From Mycobacterium sp. ELW1 (GTDB taxonomy: Bacteria > Actinomycetota > Actinomycetes > Mycobacteriales > Mycobacteriaceae): DNA of 64,000 bases. The notes under the pieces are model-generated. The model saw nothing but the letters and a program-made list of their open reading frames with translations. It did not search any database and was not told the origin of the DNA. The stretch is taken from positions 2,294,001-2,358,000 of the forward strand of contig NZ_CP032155.1 in NCBI RefSeq assembly GCF_008329905.1, given 5' to 3'. A program made the position numbers and the translations under genes. Positions 36,202-46,408 of this stretch are shown here, in pieces (position 1 is the stretch's first letter; each line of letters begins with the position of its first letter).

Positions 36202-36312
36202 GTTTCATCCGTTCATAGAGCGTGTGTAGCGGTGCGTACTGCGACTAGGGAATTGCCGGATCTGTCATTTTCAAACCGCCCTCACGAACCCAAACGTCAC
36301 ACACACCAAAAA

Positions 36313-36353
36313 GGATGCGTTGGGCAACCAGAGGCTGGTCGCCCAACGCATCC
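36313..36353 (-). terminator. Strong intrinsic terminator of the CsbD-like gene
   Basis: GGATGCGTTGGGC (36313-36325) pairs perfectly with GCCCAACGCATCC (36341-36353). An inner ACCAG/CTGGT stem lengthens the hairpin. On the minus strand it is followed by TTTTTGG, a proper T-run. It lies 15 bp past the CsbD stop. Confidence 0.88.
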
Positions 36354-36368
36354 CGCGTCTGAACTGAT

Positions 36369-36599
36369 TTACTCGGCGGCCTTCTGGCGTGCTTCGGCGG
36401 CCTGCTCTGCGGCGCGAGCAGCCTCAGCTTCGGCTTCCTTCTTCGCTACATCGCGGGCGGCCTCTGCCTTGTCCTGCTGAGCGCGGCCTTCTTCGCGTAG
36501 GTCGTCTTTGTCGGTGACGATGCCGACGACTTCCTTGGCCTTGCCCTTGACGTCTTCGACGATGCCTTTGACGGCCTCTTCGGGTCCGCTGTCGCCCAT
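36369..36599 (-). CDS. CsbD-family stress protein
   Basis: This 76-residue, highly charged protein has the CsbD hallmark near the N-terminus: EEAVKGIVEDVKGKAKEVVG. An alanine/glutamate-rich helix fills the rest (residues 38-76), which is likely unstructured or coiled. CsbD proteins accumulate under general stress (sigma-B type regulons); the molecular role is unknown. It has its own strong terminator and lies near another small stress-type gene. Confidence 0.82.
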   Translation of the reverse strand: MGDSGPEEAVKGIVEDVKGKAKEVVGIVTDKDDLREEGRAQQDKAEAARDVAKKEAEAEAARAAEQAAEARQKAAE

Positions 36600-36707
36600 G
36601 GTCGTTCCTTCCGTTCAGGTCAGGTGTACAGCGCTATATACCCGCCGTCAGCGAAGGTTCAATCGTCAACTTCTGTGACGCCGCGCACCGCGGCAATCGT
36701 GAATCGA

Positions 36708-36743
36708 CGGAACGTTCCGGCCGGCGTGGGACGTTCCTATGAT
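36708..36743 (+). promoter_or_regulatory. Palindromic operator and -10 element upstream of the MDR oxidoreductase
   Basis: CGGAACGTTCCG (36708-36719) is a perfect 12-bp palindrome. A second half-like copy, GGGACGTTCC, lies at 36728-36737, directly followed by TATGAT (36738-36743) as a -10 element. A repressor bound here would block transcription of the gene starting at 36782. No regulator gene is adjacent. Confidence 0.55.
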
Positions 36744-36781
36744 CTGAACCGTCGATCGTCATCAGAAACGAGGCACCCCTA

Positions 36782-37921
36782 ATGGTCCAAAATCTGCCCG
36801 ACAAGGCTCTTGAGCTGCGTTCGCTGGTGACGTCTGACGGCAAACTCGAACTCTCGTTACAGGAGGTCGACGTTCCCACGCCCGGCGACAACCAGGTGCT
36901 GGTGCGGGTCGAGGCATCGCCGATCAACCCATCCGACCTGGGGCTGTTGATCGCGACCGCGGATATGAGCACCGCGACGGTGACGGGCACACCGGAACGT
37001 CCCGTTGTCACCGCTTCGGTACCGGAGCGTTCCCTTGCCGGCCTTGCCGCGCGTCTCGACAAGTCCCTTCCGGTGGGCAATGAGGGGGCCGGCACCGTGG
37101 TGGCCGCCGGGTCATCCGAAGCGGCCCAAGCCCTCATCGGCAAGACCGTCGGGGTTGCGGGCGGCGCGATGTATTCCCAATACCGCGTCGTCGACGCACC
37201 GATGTGTCTGGTTCTGCCTGACGGCGCCACGGCCCGCGACGGGGCATCGTCGTTCGTCAACCCGCTGACGGCGCTGGGAATGACGGAAACCATGCGGCGC
37301 GAAGGACATTCGGCGCTCGTGCACACCGCGGCCGCGTCGAATCTGGGGCAGATGCTGGTCAAGATCTGCCAGAAAGACGGCATCCCGCTGGTCAATATCG
37401 TCCGCAAGCCCGAACAGGAACAACTGCTCACCTCGCTCGGCGCGGAGTACGTCCTCAACTCGACGTCGCCGTCGTTCACCGCCGATCTGGTGGCGGCACT
37501 CAAGGAAACGTCGGCGACCCTGGCGTTCGACGCCACGGGCGGCGGGACCCTGGCGAGCGACATCCTCAACGCGATGGAGGTGGCGGCCAGCGCGAAAGCG
37601 GGCGAATACTCTCGCTACGGGTCGGACGTCCACAAGCAGGTCTATATCTACGGTGCACTCGACACCAGCCCGACGGTTCTGACGCGGAACTTCGGGATGT
37701 CGTGGGGGATCGGTGGCTGGTTGCTCACCCCATTCCTCGCCACGGCCGGCGCCGAGACCATCGGTCGGTTGCGCGCTCGGGTGGCCGCGGAGCTCACCAC
37801 AACGTTCGCCAGCAACTACACCCGTGAGGTGTCGCTCGCCGGCATGCTCCAGCCCGACGCGTTCACCGAATACGTCAAGCGTGCAACAGGGGAGAAGTTC
37901 CTCGTCACCCCTCACTCCTGA
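36782..37921 (+). CDS. MDR-family (quinone oxidoreductase-like) dehydrogenase
   Basis: This 379-residue medium-chain dehydrogenase/reductase has an N-terminal GroES-like part (VEASPINPSDLGLL near residue 45; LPVGNEGAGTVVAAG near 100) and a Rossmann fold, here HTAAASNLGQMLVKIC near 185. Zinc-ligand cysteines are absent, as in quinone oxidoreductase/enoyl reductase types, so an NAD(P)H-dependent reduction of an enone or quinone is likely. A region at residues 60-90 is an unusual insertion. GAGG with 8-nt spacing supports ATG 36782. Confidence 0.85.
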   Translation: MVQNLPDKALELRSLVTSDGKLELSLQEVDVPTPGDNQVLVRVEASPINPSDLGLLIATADMSTATVTGTPERPVVTASVPERSLAGLAARLDKSLPVGNEGAGTVVAAGSSEAAQALIGKTVGVAGGAMYSQYRVVDAPMCLVLPDGATARDGASSFVNPLTALGMTETMRREGHSALVHTAAASNLGQMLVKICQKDGIPLVNIVRKPEQEQLLTSLGAEYVLNSTSPSFTADLVAALKETSATLAFDATGGGTLASDILNAMEVAASAKAGEYSRYGSDVHKQVYIYGALDTSPTVLTRNFGMSWGIGGWLLTPFLATAGAETIGRLRARVAAELTTTFASNYTREVSLAGMLQPDAFTEYVKRATGEKFLVTPHS

Positions 37922-38023
37922 TGCGCTAACGAATAAGTCAAATAACCGCAGGCTGGCGGCCTGACTCGGTTAGGCTGCCCTCTGGCCCTCCACCGGGGTG
38001 TGGCCGGAGGGGAGTTCGCTGTG

Positions 38024-38683
38024 ATGAACCCTGTACGCACGCGAGCAATCGTCCGAGTGACGGCCGCCGCCGTCGCGCTCGGACTGGTCGTCGCGGGCTG
38101 CGGTAAGGACGAGGAGAAATCGTCGTCGTCGACGACGAGCACGACGACATCCACGACGACGTCGACCACCACTGCTGCGGAGACGACCAGCGCTGAAGCC
38201 ACGACGCCGGCGGGCACGCCGGACTACGCGACGCTGCTGGTGAAGCCGGCCGATATCCCGCAGGTGGGCAACACCCCGTGGGCGGGCGATGCGCCGAAGG
38301 TGACGCTGACGCCGGCACCGCCGGACGTCTCGCAAACCTTCACCTCCGGGACCGACGCCATCAACATCTCGGTGATCGTCAGTGACGACGCCTCGCAGGC
38401 CGCGACCGGCCTGACGGGCGCCGCCAACAGCGTTCCCAGTCAGGTGACCGGCTCCCCGGTGCCGCTGCCCGCGGTCACCCCGGATGCGACCGTCACGATC
38501 GGCACCTCGGTGGACGGCAAGTCGGCGATGGCAGCCCTGCTCTTCACGGTCGAGCGCACGGTCGTGGTGGCGATCTTCAGCAGCGCACCGGGTGACCTCA
38601 ACCCGGTGCCGCAGGACTTCGTCGAGGCTGTGGGCAAGGCTCAGGTCGCGGCGATCCAGCAGAACCTGCCCAACCTGAAGTAA
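38024..38683 (+). CDS. Mycobacterial lipoprotein of unknown function
   Basis: This is a 219-residue exported lipoprotein. The signal peptide ends in the lipobox VVAGC (residues 21-25). A low-complexity Ser/Thr linker (residues 31-58) follows, as often found in O-mannosylated mycobacterial lipoproteins. The folded part starts at GTPDYATLLVKPADIP. GGAGGGGAG lies upstream of ATG 38024 (GTG 38021 adjacent). A strong terminator follows 14 bp after the stop, so it is monocistronic. The function is unknown. Confidence 0.82.
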   Translation: MNPVRTRAIVRVTAAAVALGLVVAGCGKDEEKSSSSTTSTTTSTTTSTTTAAETTSAEATTPAGTPDYATLLVKPADIPQVGNTPWAGDAPKVTLTPAPPDVSQTFTSGTDAINISVIVSDDASQAATGLTGAANSVPSQVTGSPVPLPAVTPDATVTIGTSVDGKSAMAALLFTVERTVVVAIFSSAPGDLNPVPQDFVEAVGKAQVAAIQQNLPNLK

Positions 38684-38696
38684 CTCAGCACCAACC

Positions 38697-38735
38697 GCAA
38701 AAAGGTCAGGGGCGTTGCGCCCCTGGCCTTTTTGC
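38697..38735 (+). terminator. Rho-independent terminator after the lipoprotein gene
   Basis: GCAAAAAGG-T-CAGGGGCG pairs with CGCCCCTG-G-CCTTTTTGC around a TTG loop, giving an 18-bp stem with one T-G pair. The A/T-rich outer arm supplies a T-run in both orientations. Confidence 0.9.
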
Positions 38736-38859
38736 GTTGCGCCGCGACAAGTGTCACCAGCGACGAGTTGCCGTTGGTCCGCGGCCGTGGTGACCAAAGG
38801 CCATAGCCGTCAGATGCGCGGCGCTGGTCAGATCTGAGTTGGTACTGAAGGGGGTCGTC

Positions 38860-40230
38860 ATGCGCAAGGCGAACCGACCGCTCGCAAGCCCCATGATCGC
38901 GCTCGGCGGCGTGCTACTCATGGCGTTGACGCCGCTTACCTCAGTCGGTATCGCGTGGGCCGCAACAGCACTGATCATGGGCGGCACCGGCCACCCGCTC
39001 AGCATCCCCCAGGACACGACCCAGTACATCGCGAACTATGTGGACAAAGCAGACGGCGTCTACGTGGCGCCGTCGGGACTGTGCACCGGGGGAAGCGCCG
39101 GGTGTACCGAGGTGGCGGTCTACACCCCCGAGGAATTCCCCATCGCAACCAGCCTGCACGCCATGCCGTTCGACGCCTCTGTCGCAATCGGATTGGCCAA
39201 TCTCGATGCATGCCTGCGCGGAAAGTCCTGCACTGTAACGGAACCGCCGTTCACCACGACAGGCCCACGCACCCTGGTCGACACTTCCTATGTGGTGTAC
39301 GGGTATTCGCAGAGTGCGACGGTCACCGCCAAAGAGAAATACGATCTGATCGCCCACCCGCTATCCGGCGCCACAGTCCGATTCGTCGTCACATCCAATC
39401 CGAACCGGCCCAACGGCGGAATTCTCGAACGCTTCGTCGGCGCCCACTTACCGATTTTCGGTGTGACGTTCGACGGTGCGATGACTACCAATTCGCCGCA
39501 GCCCACGCCACTGACAACCGTTGACGTTGCACGCCAATACGATCCGGTATCGGACTTTCCGACGAACCCGCTCAACCTGGTGGCCGACCTCAACGTTGCG
39601 CTCGGCTTCCTCTACTTCCATCCCGAGACCGCATACTTCGCTGCCAATTCCCCTGAGCTCCAAGGCCAGTATCAGGACACCACCTACTATCTGATTCCCG
39701 CCAAGACGCTGCCGCTACTGATGCCGCTGGAACAGATCCCGGTCATCGGACCGCCTATCGCGGCGACGCTCGACCCGCCGTTACGGGTCCTGGTGGAAGC
39801 GGGCTACGACCGCACCGTCAATCCGGGCCGGCCGACGCCTGCGAAGTATCTCTACAGTCCCAATCTGATCAAGACGGCGATCGACTTCGTGAAGGCGATC
39901 CCGACCGGATGGGACAACGGCATCGCGATGATCACCGGCGACCCCGCGAACAGGCCGTTCCACACGGCGCCGCAGGGCACATACGGGGTCGGCGGCCCAG
40001 CCGTGTACGCCGGTGCGGTCGATCCCTACGGCCCGCCCACGCCGTACACGCCGACGCCGGTGCAACACACGGCTCCGGCGGCGACCGGCCACGCAGTCAG
40101 CGCCCGCGTCCGTCCTCACGCACCCAGAACCCGCCCGAGCGGGCGCGCCGAGCGGGCCGCGGCCGCTACACCCCGGCGGGCACCCGTTCCCGCGCGGCCG
40201 AGCTCCGCATCTCGGCACGCAAGGTGGTGA
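38860..40230 (+). CDS. Secreted PE-PPE-domain alpha/beta hydrolase
   Basis: This 456-residue protein has an N-terminal hydrophobic export signal (residues 9-34) and a PE-PPE (cutinase-like serine hydrolase) domain. The nucleophile elbow is YGYSQSATV, near residue 147. It lacks both PE and PPE N-terminal domains, like other stand-alone PE-PPE hydrolases proposed to act as esterases on cell-envelope lipids. The C-terminal 70 residues are Pro/Arg/Ala-rich and disordered. ATG 38860 has GAAGGGGG upstream. Its 3' end overlaps jetC by 65 bp, tail to tail. Confidence 0.83.
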   Translation: MRKANRPLASPMIALGGVLLMALTPLTSVGIAWAATALIMGGTGHPLSIPQDTTQYIANYVDKADGVYVAPSGLCTGGSAGCTEVAVYTPEEFPIATSLHAMPFDASVAIGLANLDACLRGKSCTVTEPPFTTTGPRTLVDTSYVVYGYSQSATVTAKEKYDLIAHPLSGATVRFVVTSNPNRPNGGILERFVGAHLPIFGVTFDGAMTTNSPQPTPLTTVDVARQYDPVSDFPTNPLNLVADLNVALGFLYFHPETAYFAANSPELQGQYQDTTYYLIPAKTLPLLMPLEQIPVIGPPIAATLDPPLRVLVEAGYDRTVNPGRPTPAKYLYSPNLIKTAIDFVKAIPTGWDNGIAMITGDPANRPFHTAPQGTYGVGGPAVYAGAVDPYGPPTPYTPTPVQHTAPAATGHAVSARVRPHAPRTRPSGRAERAAAATPRRAPVPARPSSASRHARW

Positions 40231-43200
40231 AGTCCGAAATCGTCTTGGACACCACGGTCGCCACCGGACGCGCGTTGCGGCTGGTGGCCTCGGTCTTGGA
40301 CACCATGATCACGCTGTCGATGTAGGGCTGAATCGTGGTGGCGTTCTGCACCGTCGCCACGATGACGAGCTGGAAACCGAACTTGCGGAACGCCTGCAGC
40401 GCCTGCTGGGCGAACTGCGGGTCCGACTTCGAGAACGCCTCGTCGAGCATCAGCTGAGCGAAAACCGGCTTGTTGTCCGAACTCTCGGGGCTGGCCAGGT
40501 TGAAGCTCAACGCGCCGGCAAGGCAGAACGCCATGAGCTTCTCCTGCTCGCCGCCCGAGTTGTCGCCGGCGTTGCTGTGCGTGCGGATGAGCTCCTCGGT
40601 GCGGACATCCCACTCGGCGCAGTCGAAGGTGAACCGGTTGCGGACGTCCAGCGCGTCGCGGGTCCACGCCTTGTCCTCCGGCGCTGTCGACGCCAGCCGG
40701 TTGCGCAGCCGCAATATGTCGGCATATTGATCCAGGATCGCCTGCTTGTCACCCAGACCCACCTCGGCGATGCGCCGCGAGATCGCCCGAACGATCTCGG
40801 TCAGCTCGGCCACCGCGGTCAGGCTGCGCGGCGTGGCCCGCAGCGTCAGCCGGGTGCCGCTGTTGAACTCGACCGCGCCCAGACCGGTGTTGACCCGATC
40901 GATCTGGTCGCTGATCCGCCGCGCCTCCTGCTCGGCTACCCGGTGCAGCGTGAGGATCGCATCAGGCGCCTGCTCGGTGACCAGACGCATCATCCTCTCG
41001 TAGGCCTCGGGCAGTTCGCGCTCGTCGATGTGCCGGCACAGTGCCACGTAGTCGTGCACCCGCTCGTCGAACACGTCACTGTCGTTGGGAATCGCATCGG
41101 GGAACGCGGTGTCGAAGGTGTTCAGGATGCGAGCCAGCTCATCGTATGAGCGCCTGCGGCTTTCGCGCAGTTGCTCGCGTTCGCGGCGAATCGTGTTGAA
41201 CACCGCCTCGCGGTGCGGCTCGGGATTGAGCACCTCCAACGCCACCGGCACGATCGCGGCGTAGCGGTTCAGCAGCTCGGTCAGCGGTTCGGAGACGAAC
41301 GCGGGCGCCAGCCGGTCCTGCAGTTCGAGCAGCTGGGTACGCCTTGCGTCCAGGTCGTCGCGGCGGGTCTGGATGGCCCCACGCCGCGTCATCAGCGTCT
41401 GGATCTCCTCCCAGCACTCGTCTGCGCGTGCGGTCAGTGCCTCGATGTCCGGGTTGTCGGCCAGCAGCAGCTCGAACTGTTCGCGCAGCCGGTCGGCGTG
41501 CCCGTCGGCGGTGTCGCTGTCGATCTGATTCCACTGGGGGAATTGTTCGCAGATCGCCTTGCACGCGGCGGCCCGATCCCGCCACTGCTGACGCTGCGCG
41601 GCGATCTCGTCGGCCTTCCGGCGCGCCTGCTGGTACAGCTCTTCGGCGTTGGCGAGGTCGACGGTCAGCGCGTCGATTTTCGCCCGAACGTCACCCTGGT
41701 AGATGTAGTCGGCCTGTTTGAGCGGACGACGGTCATCCTTGATGGCGAGCCGCTCGGAGTCCTTGTACAGGCCTGTATCGGTGACCGCGCGGCGGAACCG
41801 GGAGAACACGTCCGGGGTGTCCACGCAGATATGGTCACCCGCGGCAGCGATGACGTCGGCGGCTTCGGCCGCGCACGGATGTGTCGGATCGACGACGAAC
41901 AGCTTGCCGGCCAACGTGTTCGGCTCGGCGTCGACCGGTTCCGCGCCGACCAGCGAGGCACGGACGTGGTGCAGCTGCAGCCGTCCGCCCATATTGGTCT
42001 CGTTGACGAATCGCAGCACCGCCGAATACCGGTCATCGGGCACCAGCAGACGCAGGCCCACACCCCGCAGCACCTTCTCCACGGCCACCCGCCACCGGTT
42101 CTGGTCGGGCCGCAGGTCCATCAACTCGGCGATGTAGGGCAGCTCACCGGGGTCGACACCGACCGCTGCACAGATGTGTTCGCGCATGGTGATCGCGAAC
42201 TCGGGCAGCGCAGACCCGACGTGCTCGACGCGCTTGAGCTCCTTGGCGGCGTCATCGCGGGCGATGCGTGCGGATTTCTGCGCGTATTCGGCGTCGGTGG
42301 ACGCCTCGCGGCCGCGGTCCAGTTTGGCCAGCAGTTCGGTGACCTCGGTGGCGAGTTCCTCACGCAGATTCCAGAATTCGTCGGCGTCATCGGGGACGTC
42401 GATGTCCTGCGCGGCCAACATCGCCTCGTAGGCAGCGCGGCGTCGCGACACCTGCTCGGCCTGCGCCTCGGCGCCGGCCACCTGGGACTGCAACGGCCCC
42501 AGGCTGGCACTGGATCCGCTGATCTGCGCGTTGAGCGAGTCGCCCTCGGCCTTGGCCAGATTCAGCTGCCGGGTGACGTCCTCGTACTCGTTGCCGAGCT
42601 GGTCGATGGTGGCGTCCAGCGACTGGATCTGTGGCCCGCTCTGTGTGAGCCGGACATGGTCGGTGTAGGCGCGCACCATCGGCTGGTCCACCAGATCGAT
42701 GATGCCCAGGTCGGACGACTCCGAGGCGTAGCGCTGCTGGATCTTCTCGATATCGCCGAGGATCTTGCGTTTCTTCTGGGCGACGGCCAGCAGTTCGCGG
42801 GCCTCCACCAGCGGGTCGATCTGCTTGAGCGCCTCGGGCAGCCGGGTCAGGCTGCTCGGCTCGTCGAGCATGAATTCACGCACGAACTGTTCAAGCCCAC
42901 CAACGCTTTTCAGCGACTTTGCCTTGCCGAGCAGCTGCTGAGCGGCATCGGAGGCGCGGATGCCGATGGTGGCGTACAGCTGGGCGAGGTACTGCGATTC
43001 CACCTTGGTGGAGAACCGCCACTCGTCGTCCTTGAACACCCCGGAGTCGAAACGTCCTGCCGCCCAGCGGTTGCAGACGTCCTCGATATCGCGGTCGCCG
43101 TCGGCCAGTACGAACCGGCTCGACGAGTCCGACCGCGACTCGCCGGTCAGCCATTTCAGCACCAGACCCGTGACCGTGCGCCCAGTGTTGCTGCGGTAGC

Positions 43201-43537
43201 TGACTGCGATGGCCGACCACGCGGTGCCGTCCCCACGCAGGTACATCACCTTGCTGGCCCCGCCGTCGCTGCGCTGACCCCACGCGCCGCGCACATACTT
43301 GTCGACGGTGCGCCTGCCCGCGCTGGATCCCGCCGCGGTGTTGTCGCCGGAGGCATTGAAGTTGCGCCGGTTGAACGGCAGGAAGCCCAGTGAAATCGCA
43401 TCCAGCAGTGAGGATTTGCCACTTCCGGACGCTCCGGCGATGAGCGCGCCGCCTTCGCTGAACGGGATGTCGTGGTAGCCGTCGAACACACCCCAGTTGA
43501 TGACCTGCAGCCGCGACAGGTGGAACTGTTCAGCCAT
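40166..43537 (-). CDS. jetC: Wadjet/MksB-type SMC-like ATPase JetC (EptC-like)
   Basis: This 1123-residue SMC-like ATPase has Walker A GASGSGKS at residues 35-42, long helical coiled-coil arms (about 230-460 and 620-760) around a hinge, the signature [11 protein letters not shown] near residue 1005 and Walker [12 protein letters not shown] near 1045. Wadjet (JetABCD/MksBEFG, EptABCD in M. smegmatis) extrudes circular plasmid DNA loops and cleaves small plasmids. All ATPase motifs look intact. It overlaps jetB by 8 bp. The last codons overlap the convergent hydrolase gene, and no jetD follows. Confidence 0.9.
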   Translation of the reverse strand: MAEQFHLSRLQVINWGVFDGYHDIPFSEGGALIAGASGSGKSSLLDAISLGFLPFNRRNFNASGDNTAAGSSAGRRTVDKYVRGAWGQRSDGGASKVMYLRGDGTAWSAIAVSYRSNTGRTVTGLVLKWLTGESRSDSSSRFVLADGDRDIEDVCNRWAAGRFDSGVFKDDEWRFSTKVESQYLAQLYATIGIRASDAAQQLLGKAKSLKSVGGLEQFVREFMLDEPSSLTRLPEALKQIDPLVEARELLAVAQKKRKILGDIEKIQQRYASESSDLGIIDLVDQPMVRAYTDHVRLTQSGPQIQSLDATIDQLGNEYEDVTRQLNLAKAEGDSLNAQISGSSASLGPLQSQVAGAEAQAEQVSRRRAAYEAMLAAQDIDVPDDADEFWNLREELATEVTELLAKLDRGREASTDAEYAQKSARIARDDAAKELKRVEHVGSALPEFAITMREHICAAVGVDPGELPYIAELMDLRPDQNRWRVAVEKVLRGVGLRLLVPDDRYSAVLRFVNETNMGGRLQLHHVRASLVGAEPVDAEPNTLAGKLFVVDPTHPCAAEAADVIAAAGDHICVDTPDVFSRFRRAVTDTGLYKDSERLAIKDDRRPLKQADYIYQGDVRAKIDALTVDLANAEELYQQARRKADEIAAQRQQWRDRAAACKAICEQFPQWNQIDSDTADGHADRLREQFELLLADNPDIEALTARADECWEEIQTLMTRRGAIQTRRDDLDARRTQLLELQDRLAPAFVSEPLTELLNRYAAIVPVALEVLNPEPHREAVFNTIRREREQLRESRRRSYDELARILNTFDTAFPDAIPNDSDVFDERVHDYVALCRHIDERELPEAYERMMRLVTEQAPDAILTLHRVAEQEARRISDQIDRVNTGLGAVEFNSGTRLTLRATPRSLTAVAELTEIVRAISRRIAEVGLGDKQAILDQYADILRLRNRLASTAPEDKAWTRDALDVRNRFTFDCAEWDVRTEELIRTHSNAGDNSGGEQEKLMAFCLAGALSFNLASPESSDNKPVFAQLMLDEAFSKSDPQFAQQALQAFRKFGFQLVIVATVQNATTIQPYIDSVIMVSKTEATSRNARPVATVVSKTISDFTTLRAEMRSSAARERVPAGV

Positions 43538-44225
43538 CGAGCGCGGTCTCCTGTTCGTCGCGGTCCGGGGATGCGCCGCCGGACAGCAGCATCTCGAACT
43601 GCTGTTGCAGTTCGGCGATCACCGATGCGGTCATCACGGCGTTGATCACCGGGCTGACGGTGTAGCTGTCTTCGTCGTCGCGGGTCTTGCGCAGGATTTC
43701 CAGTCCGGCGAGTCGCGCGATGGCCGCGTCGATGCGGGCGGTGAAGGTCACGGTGTCGCGGTCGACGTCGTTGAGGACACCGGAGAACAGCCCGTGCACC
43801 TCCTCGCGGCTGATCAACACGGCTTGGCCGCCGGCGGCGCGGGACATCTGCGCGAGGTGCAGTGCCAGGATCGAGTCGTAGGTGCCCAGCGGCTCGCGGC
43901 GCAAAAGCTTGGCACCCCTTGCGGATTCGTAACGAGCCTGTTCGACGAACGCGACGTCAGCACCATCGACCACGCGCAGCATTAGGTCGAGTTCGGAGAG
44001 CCGAACCGACAGTTGCGCACGGTATTCCAGCACCCAGCTGTACAGATCGGCATCGCCCTCGGCGCTGATGTACCGGCGGGTCAGCAGCTGCTGCAGCGCC
44101 CAGCAGGCCCGGTCGGGCAGCTCGCTCACGTCGCCGTCGAAGCGGGGCCGCCGCTGATGCGGGGTGCGTGCGGTCTGGTCGACCTGGGGCAGTGAGCTGA
44201 AATCGATGTCAGCCTCGGTGCTCAT
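43530..44225 (-). CDS. jetB: Wadjet kleisin-associated subunit JetB (MksE-like, DUF4194)
   Basis: This 231-residue protein has the DUF4194 pattern of JetB/MksE, the KITE-type winged-helix subunit that bridges the kleisin JetA and the JetC ATPase. Features include a helical N-terminal part ([22 protein letters not shown]) and two winged-helix-like regions, the second ending [23 protein letters not shown]. The start ATG 44225 overlaps the jetA stop by 4 bp. A 50-codon upstream extension of the frame reads through jetA and is rejected. Confidence 0.88.
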   Translation of the reverse strand: MSTEADIDFSSLPQVDQTARTPHQRRPRFDGDVSELPDRACWALQQLLTRRYISAEGDADLYSWVLEYRAQLSVRLSELDLMLRVVDGADVAFVEQARYESARGAKLLRREPLGTYDSILALHLAQMSRAAGGQAVLISREEVHGLFSGVLNDVDRDTVTFTARIDAAIARLAGLEILRKTRDDEDSYTVSPVINAVMTASVIAELQQQFEMLLSGGASPDRDEQETALDG

Positions 44226-45694
44226 GCGCTGGCTCCCAACAAGCTGGAGATCGGTTCGGTGAAGACCAAGTGTGGGACCTCCATCTCGCGGTCCCGTCCG
44301 TCCAGCGACTGGAACCGCACGGTGACCGGCTTGGCATCCTTCGAGGTGTCCGGTTGTTTGAGCGCCCACGACCACAGCACGATGACATGGCCCAGATATG
44401 CCGCGTCAAGCATCTCCACAGCGGCGGGCAATGACACCGGACCGGCGTCCAGGGCGCTGTTGATCATCTCCGACATGGCCGGCGCGTCGACCTGGGTGGT
44501 CAGCGCGGCGAAGCTGGTCAGGTCCAGCTCGCCCTCAGACGCCTGAGCGGGCCTTGGCGATGACAGGTCACCGATCCGGAAGCTCAGTGCGCCAACCGAA
44601 CTGATGGCGTGCCGGGCCAGGGGGAGTTCGATGTCGAGGCGCGAATCGGTGAGCGAGCTCTTGAGCAGGGCGCGCGCGGCGCCGATCGCGTCGCTGAGTT
44701 GACGGGCCACACCGCGGCTCTGCTCCAAGGTCCCGAACGCGGTGAACCGCTTGACCCGCTGGGCGCAACGCTGCTGGATGCGCTCGACCTCGTCGATCTG
44801 CTGCCCGACGAGCTCGAAGAATCCGGCCATCACCTTGCGCAACGCCGGGTCGAGGGCGGGCAGGGCGTGCGCGACGGCGGCGACGTCGGCCTCGAACTCC
44901 GCACGCTGGTCCGGGTCGTTGATCATCCGCAGGAATGCGCGGTGCGAATCGCGGCCCTGGGAGTCCCAGGCGGCCTGGTAGTCGGCGTACATCTGGCGCT
45001 GGCGGTCGCGGTAGGCCAGGTTGCTGTCGATCGGCTCGTCGAGAGCCGCGGTGGCCCGCTCGATCATCGTGCCGTACTGGCCGATGTCGGTGATCAACCG
45101 TTCCATCTGTAGGGCGATGGCGTGAGCTTCGTCGTACATGTCGGTCATGTCGACGTCGTTGGACCGGTCCAGCTCTTCACCGCGCTCCAGTGCGTCGAGT
45201 TCGGCCTGCAGAGCCTCGATCTCGGCCTGGATGCCGGCGCGGATCCGGATCGGGTCGTTGCCGACGCGCAGGGCGATCTGCTTGAGGCGTGCGGCGATGC
45301 CGTTGATCGAGCCGCCGGTGGCGATGGTGTCCTGGCGGCGCAGCCCGCGCAGGAAGTCCAGCGCCCGGCGCGCGTCCTGGGTGAGGTAGCAGAGGTTGCG
45401 CTCGATGCCGCTGCGCTGATCGGCCACCCGGTGTAGCCAGCCCTGGCTCGCCCAGCTCTTGATCAGGCCGAGGCCGGACTGTTCACCGCCGGGCCGGCCC
45501 AACTCGTCGAGATCGCGCTCGAGCCGCACGACCAGTTCGGTCTCGCTGATCTCGCCCTCGCTGAGGTGGCGCTCCATCAGGGTTGCGTATCCACCCAGGT
45601 TGATCGTGGCCAGCAGCCGGATCGTGGGGGAGCTCTGGATCTCGCGGTTGATCTCGAGGAGGTCGGCGGCCGACATGCCGGTGTCGTCCTCCAC
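44222..45694 (-). CDS. jetA: Wadjet kleisin JetA (MksF-like, DUF3375)
   Basis: This 490-residue protein of the DUF3375 family is the kleisin-like first subunit of Wadjet. It opens with LLEINREIQSSPTIRLL, the common DUF3375 start, and has a central coiled coil (IRIRAGIQAEIEALQAELDALERG, about residues 165-190) and a C-terminal winged-helix-like part. GTG 45694 is preceded by GAGGGG; ATG 45676 is the alternative. A TTGAGA/TATCTT promoter lies about 30 bp upstream on the minus strand. Confidence 0.88.
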   Translation of the reverse strand: MEDDTGMSAADLLEINREIQSSPTIRLLATINLGGYATLMERHLSEGEISETELVVRLERDLDELGRPGGEQSGLGLIKSWASQGWLHRVADQRSGIERNLCYLTQDARRALDFLRGLRRQDTIATGGSINGIAARLKQIALRVGNDPIRIRAGIQAEIEALQAELDALERGEELDRSNDVDMTDMYDEAHAIALQMERLITDIGQYGTMIERATAALDEPIDSNLAYRDRQRQMYADYQAAWDSQGRDSHRAFLRMINDPDQRAEFEADVAAVAHALPALDPALRKVMAGFFELVGQQIDEVERIQQRCAQRVKRFTAFGTLEQSRGVARQLSDAIGAARALLKSSLTDSRLDIELPLARHAISSVGALSFRIGDLSSPRPAQASEGELDLTSFAALTTQVDAPAMSEMINSALDAGPVSLPAAVEMLDAAYLGHVIVLWSWALKQPDTSKDAKPVTVRFQSLDGRDREMEVPHLVFTEPISSLLGASA

Positions 45695-45729
45695 GCTGTT
45701 CCCCCTCGATGTAGTTGGTCGGACGCTCC

Positions 45730-45757
45730 AAGATAGGCCACCGCGGGGGCATCTCAA
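45730..45757 (-). promoter_or_regulatory. Candidate sigma-A promoter of jetABC
   Basis: On the minus strand TTGAGA (45757-45752) and TATCTT (45735-45730) are separated by 16 bp. The expected transcript start near 45723 gives about a 30-nt leader before GTG 45694 with its GAGGGG site. Confidence 0.45.
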
Positions 45758-46046
45758 GACCGCGCGCGGGGGTGTCGGGACAGCGTTCCAAAAGCTGTGT
45801 CACAGGCGTCCCATGAGGTAAAAATCATCTCTTTGGTCACAGCAGCGCCCATCCCGGTCAGTGCGCCTGCTCGGGCATGGAGGCGCTGACTCGGGCGGGG
45901 TTTCGTTTGCTGTGATGTGTGAATCGGCCGGGCACGGCGCGTGTCAAAAACGCCGTAATCGCCACTCCCACCGGTCATTCGAGTTTCAAACCTCTAAATG
46001 CGGTCGATATTATTACACGATTTGCCGCGTAATATCCATGTGAGAG

Positions 46047-46075
46047 TTGACACATTTTGGGGTGGGGCCTAGGGT
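46047..46075 (+). promoter_or_regulatory. Near-consensus sigma-A promoter
   Basis: TTGACA (46047-46052), a 17-bp spacer and TAGGGT (46070-46075) form a strong mycobacterial housekeeping promoter. The predicted start near 46082 lies 70 nt before an AAGGA ribosome-binding site and the ATG at 46152, so a small gene here is, or was, expressed. Confidence 0.65.
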
Positions 46076-46151
46076 TGGCACTAATCAGGTTTTGAGGATC
46101 GAATTAGATCAGCTGCTGCTCGGAAATTGCACAGCTCGAAAAGGATCTCCA

Positions 46152-46408
46152 ATGACGGCCCAAAGGCCTTCGAATAAGTTCGGGCATTTTGCATCAACGC
46201 CCGCCCCACGCCAGTGGTGGTCGCAGCTCTAGTTCTGCTGCCTCTCTCGGCGTCCGGTTGTGAGTGCGCCAACCGAATCTACACCGTGACATCGGTGTTC
46301 AGTTCAGTCACGCCCTGCCTCGGTACAAATCCCGGGCGCGTGATCGGAAACTATTTCCACAGTAATTTGGGCCACCGCGGGGTTGGCCTATTCAGGCTTT
46401 GCGTTTGA
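46152..46408 (+). pseudogene. Frameshifted small exported (lipoprotein-like) gene
   Basis: ATG 46152 follows AAGGA at 46141-46145 with good spacing and starts MTAQRPSNKFGHFAS, but the frame stops after 26 codons at 46232. In the +1 frame from about 46213, a hydrophobic signal-like stretch continues (VVVAALVLLPLSASGC, a plausible lipobox) to a stop at 46408. Joined, the two would be an exported lipoprotein of about 85 residues. Either a single-base frameshift has broken it, or the 26-codon peptide is itself functional. Confidence 0.4.

Noticed and set aside
38860..40230. The gene beside jetC as a diverged jetD
   Set aside because: It runs in the opposite direction, has a signal peptide and a GYSQS hydrolase motif, and shows no TOPRIM motif.
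41171..43393. A 740-codon plus-strand frame opposite jetC
   Set aside because: It is antisense to a well-motifed SMC-like ATPase, has no recognisable domain, and is rich in Arg/Gly/His as expected of a shadow frame.
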